Assembly: GCA_009801015.1 (NCBI GenBank)
Contig: VHZZ01000007.1
Coordinates: 29,021 to 51,632 of the forward strand
Length of the DNA stretch: 22,612 nt
Direction: 5' to 3'
DNA from: Silene noctiflora
Taxonomy: Eukaryota > Streptophyta > Magnoliopsida > Caryophyllales > Caryophyllaceae
The position numbers and the translations under genes are program-made. Within the stretch, counting starts at the first letter, position 1. Every line of letters starts with the position of its first letter. Below the pieces are notes generated by a model. It had not been told where the DNA came from and did not search any database. It worked only from the letters and a program-made list of their open reading frames with translations. Positions 9,234 to 17,152 of the stretch are shown one piece after another.

Positions 9234-9670
9234 ACAATGTCCAAGGACCTACTAATGAGTAAATTCTCGCAGCAATGTCCAACACTTCTATGCAGACCAA
9301 CGTCTGACAGTAGTAACCATGATATTAATTCTCGATTATAGAATTGATCTCAGAAGCAGTTGTCGTATCAAAACAACAAAAACCACGGTATAAAAGAAAA
9401 TTCACCAAAGAGAAGAGTCCATACATCATCCCACAATAACCAAATAAAATAAGAAACAGCACCTCATCTGCTCATCACCTTATACAGCTTACACAGGAAG
9501 GCCTTGAGGCGATTGGCTTGAGGCGATTGGTAATGCAATTGTCGCTGTATAAATGCACGATTGTTAATGGAGCGTTTCGTCCTAGAAACAATTGACAATA
9601 TGTGGGAAACATAAACATAATGCATACATGCATACTCAATATCACAAATTAAAGAGGTGTTCTTGTTGCA
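9234..9670. other. Spacer between G4 and G3
   Basis: There is no gene. Near G3 it should hold either the promoter of G3 or a missing first exon, but it does not resemble the upstream regions of G1, G2 or G4. A 14-bp tandem repeat, CTTGAGGCGATTGG, lies at 9503-9516 and 9517-9530. Confidence 0.45.
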
Positions 9671-11186
9671 CTAGTTCATGTCTAAATAGCAATCTCTTGA
9701 GGCCCTTGGAAGCATCAACAGCTTCTTACAAACCTCGAGTTCATCCTCCAAATCAAGATCGTTGATTGTAATGACCCTCAAACTCTTTAGGAAGACCGCG
9801 TTTCTAAGAAGATGTCCCATAAGTGACAACGGACCCATATGCCCACAAAAGCTACGCACTTCAATCACTTGGACATGGCATGAAAAGGGGTCTAGAGGTA
9901 TATCTAAACTACCTGAAGGTGACAATGAGTCACAGTAACAGTAATCGGGACAGTAGGCAGTTGAACAGTAGCAGCAATGAAAGCCCTGGGGAACAAATTC
10001 ATTAAGTCAGGAAAACACTGCGAACAGAAACCATTTTACGCTTTTTCTGTAATGCGGTCTTACCCAAGAATTTGCTAACCTTTTCAAAAATGATGGTTTC
10101 AAGTTGCGGCGATTTGTCAATCAAGCTTGTCACATATTGCCATTCATCATAAGAAAAGTAAGCAAGGGATAACATTGACAGGATATCAAAATCAGGCATT
10201 TGCTCACCAGCATCTAGTGGAAGGAGAACCTGTACCGAGTCCTTCAAGAAACGTAAATTTGTGGCTTTACATGCAGCGGCTTTTAGAATTTCACGTTCAT
10301 ACAGTCGACTCTTTTCTTCATCAGTATTAGGATCATCATATGGAAAGGGCTCAAAAACTAGCTCTGCCCTGACAAAACAGAATGAATATTTCCACGACGG
10401 AACAATTTTCAAACCAATATTTGAAATGTAGGTTAAATATGCCAGATTAGGGGTGTCAATCTCAACTGTACCCAACAAAAAATGGCAGTCTTTTATAGTT
10501 AGCACTTTGAGTATACCAGTACTATAAACTGCATGTCCGTTTGTATTACAATCGCAAGCTACGAGAGTCAATTCTTCAAGCAACTTACAGCAAGAAAACA
10601 ATCTTTCCATTGACATCAAATCAAGGAATATGATGTGTTCCAGATGAAGGATTTTCAGTTTTGGCAAAGAGGCTGACAGAGGAATTTTTACTTTATACGG
10701 CCCCCAATCTATCATTTTCAAACTCGCTAGTGTTTCGCTCATGAAGAAGCCATCATAATCAGGCAGACAATCCATATCAGCAGCAAGCTCGTAATGAAGC
10801 TCTTGAACACCCTTTTGTAACACATTACTAAACCATCGATTGAAATCCGAAGCACCATAGGTGGCTTTACATACTAGACTAAATTTCTTAATGGGTGAAG
10901 TTTGATGCAATTCCAAAACTTTATCAACAAAATCCTTAAATCTTTGATTCGATTCTATTCTCTCATTTTGTTCCAGATGATCGAAACATGGTGCATCATC
11001 AAAAGAAAGACAATTCGCGAATGTAAAAAGGTATCTCCATCTGGTTGATAAAATACTTGTCCTCACAGCACACCTTGTTGGCAGAAACGAGAGCACGCGA
11101 CCAAGCAGTTCATCAGAGAAACTACTAATCCTATCCAAACAGTTCAAGTCTTCTACGTGTTTACGAAATTTCATAGGTGGTCTCAT
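9671..11186 (-). CDS. F-box/LRR/FBD protein G4, two exons, intact
   Basis: This predicted SCF substrate receptor has 473 aa. Exons are 11186-10080 and 9985-9671, with donor AAG|GTTAGC and acceptor CCCCAG|GGC. The F-box is at about residues 15-55 (LDRISSFSDELLGRVLSFLP, STRWRYLF), followed by leucine-rich repeats to about 369. The second exon opens GFHCCYC with six Cys in the hinge and then holds the FBD domain (VIEVRSFCGH, LLRNAVFLKSL), ending CYLDMN. The intron that G1, G2 and G3 carry after the DSVQ codons is absent: codons Q319 and V320 (junction at 10230/10229) are contiguous and match exon 1 and exon 2 of the paralogs exactly. The start is the only family-like leader (MRPPMKFRKH). Both the F-box and the FBD look complete, so I expect this copy to be functional. 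Confidence 0.88.
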
Positions 11187-11609
11187 GGCCGGTCTTTACA
11201 GGACTACCTGAAATATAATGCAGGTAGAAATGAGGGATAGCCATGCTCGGATTTTGCGTTCTAAAGAAGTAACAAGATTGTCGGATTGTTAACGCTTTTC
11301 TCGTCCATTTCGGACTTTATAGAAGGGTTTGGTAAACTTGTTAGATTTACCAAATTCAAAAATAAACATAATACACAAATTTCAGCATGTTTTACATGAA
11401 TTAACCAAGAATTTACCAAAATCATCAATTTCACAATCACATAGTAAGCCCAGTTTTTATCTCAGTCAAGAATTTACCATAAAAAAGTAGTCAAAACAAC
11501 AATTGATCAACTCGGTTTTTAGCAATCTTCAGTTAAGCTAAACGTCGGAGGATTCAGATAGCACCAACAACAGCCATAAGCAAAAACGACATAAGCAAGA
11601 AAAAAGGTA
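11187..11609 (-). promoter_or_regulatory. G4 upstream region
   Basis: This is the presumed promoter side of G4. The stretch GGATTGTTAACGCTTTTCTC then GTCCATTT (about 11283-11310) resembles the G2 upstream region (GGTGATTAACACTTTCCTCG then TCCATT). The rest is AT-rich without clear elements. Confidence 0.35.
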
Positions 11610-11696
11610 CTTCCTCCGTCTCATTCATTTGTTACCTTTTATATTCTGTGAGGGGTATTTTAATCAAAGGTAAACAAATGATTGAGACGGATGGAG
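11610..11696. mobile_element. Stowaway-like MITE, 87 bp
   Basis: The ends CTTCCTCCGTCTCATTCATT and CAAATGATTGAGACGGATGG are clean inverted repeats, extended inward by TTGTTACC and GGTAAA. Flanking TA on the left fits Stowaway insertion; the right flank reads TG. It lies just downstream of the G5 relic. Confidence 0.75.
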
Positions 11697-11727
11697 TGAC
11701 ATAATTATCTGTATGTAGTGATTCCAG

Positions 11728-11760
11728 ATTGCCTAATTGTGGAGGATCCCAGTATGCTTC
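11728..11760 (-). repeat. QLGN coding-like segment downstream of G5
   Basis: On the minus strand this reads EAYWDPPQLGN within a longer open frame that starts about 11892 and includes LVPDDLDAPSCLKHWLDHV. Two other copies of the segment exist in the window. The DNA of the VPDD part also has a faint match near 7024-7045. I do not recognise the protein; it may be an exon of the ancestral gene behind G5. Confidence 0.45.
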
Positions 11761-11843
11761 ATCACATATCATGCCACCTTTGACTTTTGTCATACAGGTT
11801 GGCTTGAATAAACTTAAGAAATTGACATGGTCTAACCAGTGTT

Positions 11844-12624
11844 TCAAACATGACGGGGCGTCGAGGTCATCAGGCACCAAGTCCACCAGCATAACAACCT
11901 GATACTAAATTGAACAAAATGTTCGTACTTCATCGAGCTACATTTATATAGAATCAATCTATTCAATACCTTAGCATTTTCGAGTAGATATTTTACAAGA
12001 AGTAGCTCCAGTTTATGGCCGACAAATAGACGAACTTCAATAGTTTTGACATTAGACGAAAATGGATCAAGTGCCATTTTCAGCTGCGCTGTGTACATCG
12101 TATCATAATCAAGAAGGCCCTGTCAATCAAATTATCAGACCTGTATACGAACAGGATAGCTCGACCTGAAGAAAACTATGGCCTTATCTCGATACCAGTG
12201 AGTAAAATCTCCAATCATCCAAAGAGTCAGAGTTTACAAATCCGCTATGAATTACCTATGGCCTTATCTCGGCCGTTGCACCATAAATGCGGCCTATACT
12301 ACTTCAAAATATGGCAGTCAGTATTTACAATCGAGACAACAAAAAAAAAAAAAACCTGACATACCATTCCAAAGATAATAGTTTCAAGTTGAAGCGAGTT
12401 GGCTAGCCAGAATGTCACGTATTTCCACGTATCATAACAACAGAAACCAAGGTATAAGGATTCCAGCTTAGAATACGGTATCTGATCTTGACAGAGTTAT
12501 ACAGCCGAACGATGTTTCTGACATTATAGGCGCCTCGAATGATATCAAGCACAATTTGAGGTGGCTCGTAATCTGCAGAGTCCATAAAACCCAGTTCTAC
12601 CGTATGAAGAGAGCATGGCGTCTT
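11844..12624 (-). pseudogene. 3' relic of a second F-box/LRR/FBD subfamily, G5
   Basis: On the minus strand, 12624-12493 reads HTVELGFMDSADYEPPQ and then IVLDIIRGAYNV, an LRR-like region of an FBD protein. A one-base shift near 12492 moves the frame, and 12492-12365 reads DQIPYSKLESLYLG then LQLETIIFGM, followed by donor ATG|GTATGT. The last exon, 12119-11844, opens GLLDYDTM and holds an FBD domain (KTIEVRLFVGHKLELLLVKY, LLENAKVLNRLILY). It has no Cys-rich hinge and the introns differ from G1-G4. No F-box exon is found upstream. The C-terminus is degenerate (LLCWWTW). The pattern is that of a truncated, decayed gene. Confidence 0.7.
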
Positions 12625-14318
12625 CTAATCCTTTATTGTGAGACTCGATCAAAGTCACTGTTTATCATAAAGTGATCATTTTTTTATTCGTTGTACGAGA
12701 TTACTTAACCAAAGGCACCTCATTGCCATCATCCAACATAATGCAAGATAGTTAGACGATAACTCCTCAAATTAAACACGCTTTCAACACTCATAATGCA
12801 TATTACTACCGTCCCAATTATTCGTTTATCTTTCTCATTCTTTGTACGAAGTACTTTAATCTAAATTAAGCAAATGATCGAGAACGAGAACGTACGTATT
12901 AGTAATATTATTTTGTACCCCATTGCCCATAGTTGATGTTAGACTACTACTCATAATCACAATTTAAACCCTTCAATACCCAAAAGAAAGTTATTGAATT
13001 AAGAAACAATGCTCAAAATTGAAACAATTATACTCAATTGTCTCAATCATTTGTTTACGTTTGATTAAAATATCTCATACAGATGACTAAAAAAAAAAAA
13101 AAATATATATATGATTTGAGCTTTGTCGTGAACTATCGTATATTTTTATAAATTAACCCAACCCTGGTATCGGAGAGGGTAGGGGTGTAACCGAGCCGAT
13201 TTGAGCTTCGGTGGACTCAAAATCGGTTCGAAAAGTTGAGTTTAAGTTCGGAATTGGTTATGAATTTTTCGAGCTTAAAAACTAAAGCTTCGAATAGACT
13301 CGAGCTCGGTTAAATCATTATTTTCTTTACTTTTTTTAACTTTTACATCAAATTAAGAATAAATATCTTTTAAGAAAAATGCAAATATAAAATACTTATC
13401 CAATATAATAAAATATAGTCATAAATACAAATAAAAAATAACATTTAATTAAGAACAAAAACAATTCTAAATGTCAAAATTAAATAAGTAATAATAATAA
13501 ATAAAACAAGCTTAAATGAGCTTCCAATCCGAACTCTTCTAAGTTTGGAATCAGTTCAAATCTCGTCCACATCGGCTCGTAATCAGTTTTGACTAATTTC
13601 AAGTTGAGCTTTAATACAGAGTAATAATTATGTGTAATGCCTCTAATAAAATAATTTTATACTTACTCCGATCCGTTTTATTTAGTTATTTATTTTTGAT
13701 AATAATTCTCACAAAAAAAAATTAAATAGGTAAATGAATAAGTGAAATAACGGAGAGAACACGACTATACGAGTATCCATTTGAAAAATCACTTATCGGC
13801 TTGGATTGACTTTTAACTTTTTCTTTGTTGGAATATACATTTAACATTTAAACCATCCGCAACTCTAAATATATAATTTTCCCAAACTTCTAATATTTTA
13901 CAAATTTTTGTGTAAAATAATATCCGTATCTGAAAAAGTAATTTCGTAAATTAAATATCAAATACCGAGTATTATACTTCACCTAAACACCCACTCATAA
14001 CTTTTTTTTTTTTTTTTGTTACGTAACTATAATTGATTGATGGATTTTTATCTCTTTAATGGATCGAACTCCTATATTTTATCCGGGCCGAAGATACCCA
14101 TTAAGATTTTCCATAAATAAATAAATAAAAACTTTTTCTTAATCATAATTCCCTTCCCTTTTCCAACTCTAATAATACCTTCATTTTAGTCGACAAAAAC
14201 TTTGAAGAGACGGTCTCTATTAATATCATCCCATTCCAGGTTTAATCACACGTTGAGACTCTAATCCGTGGATATATTTTCCGGGTAATTCATAATTTAC
14301 TCTACTTTGATCTTATTC
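12625..14318. other. AT-rich spacer with decayed miniature transposons
   Basis: No gene is supportable. Stowaway-like remnants lie at about 12804-12898 (TACTACCGTCCCAATTATTC ... GATCGAGAACGAGAACGTA), 13026-13085 (left half only: TCAATCATTTGTTTACG) and 13664-13758 (TACTCCGATCCGTTTTATTT ... ATAACGGAGAGA). A hAT-type terminus starts at 13190. The rest is AT-rich. Confidence 0.55.
13190..13615. mobile_element. hAT-type non-autonomous element, right end unclear
   Basis: The left end TAGGGGTGTAACCGAGCCGA is a very common terminus of plant non-autonomous hAT elements. It is followed by GAGCTTCGG and TTCGAGCTTA phrases, and inverted AGCTTAAATGAGCTTCC and GGCTCG phrases near 13510-13580. I cannot find a matching right terminus or a target duplication, so the end is a guess. 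Confidence 0.45.
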
Positions 14319-14325
14319 TATAAAA
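14319..14325 (+). promoter_or_regulatory. Possible TATA box of the CTD phosphatase-like gene
   Basis: TATAAAA lies 56 bases before the ATG at 14381, which would leave a 5' leader of about 25-30 bases. The region is AT-rich, so chance occurrence is possible. Confidence 0.4.
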
Positions 14326-14380
14326 TTTGTGATTTTTTGGTTGAATTGTTACGAGTTTTTTTCGAGTAATATTAGATATA

Positions 14381-15229
14381 ATGAAAGAAACCTTGGCATT
14401 GTTAATGGCTTCTGATAATAGCAAGAAGCAGTCATGCACGCATTACGCTTTCGTAAACAACACTTGCGCCGGTTGCAAAAAACCCGTAAACAAGTGTGAC
14501 AATCTCGTCACCCGTTCTTTTGGTTATATCGATCGCAGCTTGTCACTCACTGTTGAAGGGATTCGTCGTCTTCGAGATCTTAATTTACAGAATTTGTTGC
14601 ACCGGAAGAAACTTTATTTAGTTCTTGATTTGGATAACACCCTCATCCACGCGGTTAAGGCGACGGAGAAGGAGAAGGAGAAGGAGAGTAACAAGAAGAA
14701 TAAAAAATCGTCTAAGAACGATGTTTACGAAATTTTGAGAGGGGAATTCTTGGTGAAGTTAAGGCCTGGAGCTCGGGATTTCCTTGAGAAAGCGAGTCTG
14801 TTGTTCGACTTGTCGATTTATACAAGTGCTGATCAAAAATATGCAAGGGAAATTGCGAAGATACTTGAGTCTGATACGGTTAGGTTCACAAGGGTCGTCT
14901 CGAAGGAAGATTGTACTAATAAGATGGGTCAGAAAGGGCTTGATGTTGTGTTGTGTCATCAACGAGTGGTTTTGATTGTAGATGATTTAGACGATGTTTG
15001 GGGTGTAGAAAATAGAGGTAATCTTATCAAAATTCAATCCTATAAATTTTTCCAAAAGGATGGTTCGTCTACTTCAGATGATTATGATCAGGAGCTTGTT
15101 CGAGTATTGGGTGTTTTAAGGGATGTTCATGCTATCTTTTATGATAAGAAGCAAGGGAATAATCATGCTGTTAAAGATGTCAGACCATTGCTCGAAAAGG
15201 TTATGATGGTTGATTCAAGCGAGCATTAG
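14381..15229 (+). CDS. FCP1/CPL4-like RNA polymerase II CTD phosphatase, BRCT-less
   Basis: This single-exon gene of 282 aa resembles the N-terminal and catalytic parts of plant C-terminal-domain phosphatase-like 4. A Cys pair segment at about 19-39 (CTHYAF, CAGC) leads into FGYIDRSLSLTVEGIRRLRD. The FCP1/HAD catalytic motif DLDNT is at 83-87, with D83 and D85 as nucleophile and acid/base. LVKLRPGARDFLEKA (124-138) and IYTSADQKYA (146-155) follow, then LDVVL and the second acidic motif VDDLDDVW (200-207), and NLIKIQSYKFF. A Lys/Glu-rich insert lies at 96-114. Family members of this type dephosphorylate Ser residues of the RNA polymerase II tail and usually end in a BRCT domain; none is present here. 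A second ATG at codon 9 could also start. All catalytic residues I can check are present, so activity is plausible. Confidence 0.85.
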   Translation: MKETLALLMASDNSKKQSCTHYAFVNNTCAGCKKPVNKCDNLVTRSFGYIDRSLSLTVEGIRRLRDLNLQNLLHRKKLYLVLDLDNTLIHAVKATEKEKEKESNKKNKKSSKNDVYEILRGEFLVKLRPGARDFLEKASLLFDLSIYTSADQKYAREIAKILESDTVRFTRVVSKEDCTNKMGQKGLDVVLCHQRVVLIVDDLDDVWGVENRGNLIKIQSYKFFQKDGSSTSDDYDQELVRVLGVLRDVHAIFYDKKQGNNHAVKDVRPLLEKVMMVDSSEH

Positions 15230-16527
15230 TCATTGATTCGAGTATGATTGTTTTTGGTTTGCTCAACATAATAGCATTTAGTTGTTGTGTTAGAAACCTT
15301 TTCTGCAGTGATTAAACCAACTTGGTATAAATGAATGCAATGATATACTGTCTGTTTTCGTACATTTAGCGCAAAATTGAAAGTTCGAGTAACAGTTGTG
15401 TATTGCCCTGTATTTATCTTGATGATCTGTCTCAGCCATATTCCGTCTGTTCTTTTTCCGATATCTGGTTTTAGGCTGTAACTGAAAGGGCGCTGATACT
15501 GAAACTCAATATCACCCTCTCACATGTACGTTATATAGACTACATTTCTTGTGCTCGTCTTGTTGAATTTCTGCCCTTTGCAGTGAGGTATTTCCAGTCC
15601 GACCTTACTGAAAGGTAGCGAGGAAAGAAAAAGTGTGGTACTAAAAGTAGCAGTACATGTCTTTGTTTCAGGTAGTGAGAATTTAGTTTCCTCACTATAC
15701 CTTTCAGTAAAATCAGACTGGTACTCTGGAGACATCAATGCAAATTGCAAAGGTCACGGATCAGAAGACATAGTTCAACGACTGCACGTAATCTATGAAC
15801 AGGAATGCTGGTTAATCTGAATTCCTGGCATAACTGGTTTTAACCAGATTAATTGTTTGAGCGACCATTTTCTTAGTTTCGGAGGTGTAAATTTTGTGGA
15901 CAGACAAAGTGCCTTCAATTTCCAACATTGAGGTACAACCTTTTTTGATCCCACAAGGGGAGGGCGAGCGAGAGGGGATTTTCGAAATGAGGCCTCAGGC
16001 AAAGCCAAAACAATTTCGGGCCACAAAACCCTGCAACTGATGAGAAGGGATGAAATCAGCTTATTCATTCAGCAGTACATCAAAGTTAATTTGTAAATGC
16101 ACATTGGTTTTAATTCATATATTAAAATTCACATGAATTACCGTAATATGTAAAGGGGTAGGTAGTAAAAATTCCCCCGTTATGTTAGAGTTGAAATATC
16201 CGTTTGGCTTTTTTACATCTTTTCATTTAGACGGTACATAATTATTTGAACAAGAAATGATGATTAGTACTTCCTCGTTCAATTGATTCTTTTTACGTTT
16301 GCTTTTTGTATAAATATTAAAGAAAGTGCTGGCAAGTGGGTATTTAATATTTTTATACGGAGTATGTTAGATTATGAAAAAAACTTTCGTGTACGACCCA
16401 CAATTTGAGTGTCAAGAGTTGATTCAAGTGATAAAAGCTATTTTACCTCAATCATGAATCATGAAGTTGAGATTTCATTCTAACCCGTAATATCGTAACC
16501 CACAATCATGAATCACGAGAGAGAAGT
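15230..16527. other. Intergenic region with a long inverted repeat
   Basis: There is no recognisable gene. The first 200 bases should hold the 3' UTR of the upstream gene. An inverted repeat spans 15572-15753. A weak Stowaway-like pair, TACTTCCTCGTTCAATTGAT at 16268 and ATACGGAGTA ending near 16365, may be a decayed MITE. Short ORFs here show no family signature. Confidence 0.5.
15572..15753. repeat. Imperfect inverted repeat, about 35-bp main arms
   Basis: The left arm, CCAGTCCGACCTTACTGAAA then GGTAGCGAGGAAA (15594-15626), pairs with the right arm, TTTCCTCACTATACCTTTCA then GTAAAATCAGACTGG (15688-15721). Outer CCCTTTGCA and TGCAAAGGT extend the pairing. The loop is about 60 bases. It may be a foldback element or the relic of an inverted duplication. 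Confidence 0.65.
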
Positions 16528-16865
16528 AGGAGTGGTCAAAATGTCACAACTCACAATTATGTATGGCCCACAACTTTAGTGTTACAACTCTCATGTATGG
16601 CTCACCCGGGTCACTTTTGGCCTTACTGCCACCAGTTCGACCCGACCCATTCTCTTTTCTCGGGCAGTTTCGGGTCACCCATGTCAAACCCGACCCACCC
16701 CCAACCCGGACCTGCCTCTAGGCCCACCCCTTGGGTCCCCTTTTGCCCTACCCGTCCCTAGGTCGACTCCCCCCTATCTCGTGTCGATTCCGGGCCCCAA
16801 ATCAAGCCTAGCCCGCTCACAGCTTGACTCGGACCTGTCTAGCTTGCATGCTTGACCAGCCCTAA
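16528..16865. mobile_element. GC-rich hAT-like non-autonomous element
   Basis: The termini AGGAGTGGTCAA and TTGACCAGCCCTA are inverted repeats. AGAGAAGT flanks both sides (16520-16527 and 16866-16873), an 8-bp target duplication as made by hAT transposases; with TAGG/CCTA termini, the duplication would be GAGAGAAG/AAGAGAAG. The body is rich in CGACCC and CCCGAC phrases. The 60-codon ORF inside is not a gene. Confidence 0.75.
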
Positions 16866-17152
16866 AGAGAAGTAATAATATGAATAGTTTGGTGAATTAG
16901 TTGATTAAAAAAGGTCCATATAAGAAAACGTAACAATCAAATAAAACGGTCAAAATGAAATACGTAAAGAGCTCAATCGAACGGGGAAGTAAATTGAATC
17001 ACTGACAAACAAAAGCCCAACTTCAAACTTTAAACCAAAAGTTCGTTCACCAAAAATTCATATAACCAAATTTCGCACGTCATACGAACAAAGTAACAAG
17101 CGCGCCAAGTGTTTGATAAAAGGTCTGAGTGAAAAGTGAAAGCCAACCAAAA

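Noticed and set aside
15793..16068. 91-codon minus-strand ORF
   Set aside because: It has no domain, no paralog in the window and no gene-like context; composition looks like chance.
16579..16761. Proline-rich 60-aa ORF
   Set aside because: It is wholly inside the GC-rich hAT-like element, and its proline bias comes from CCC-rich repeats.
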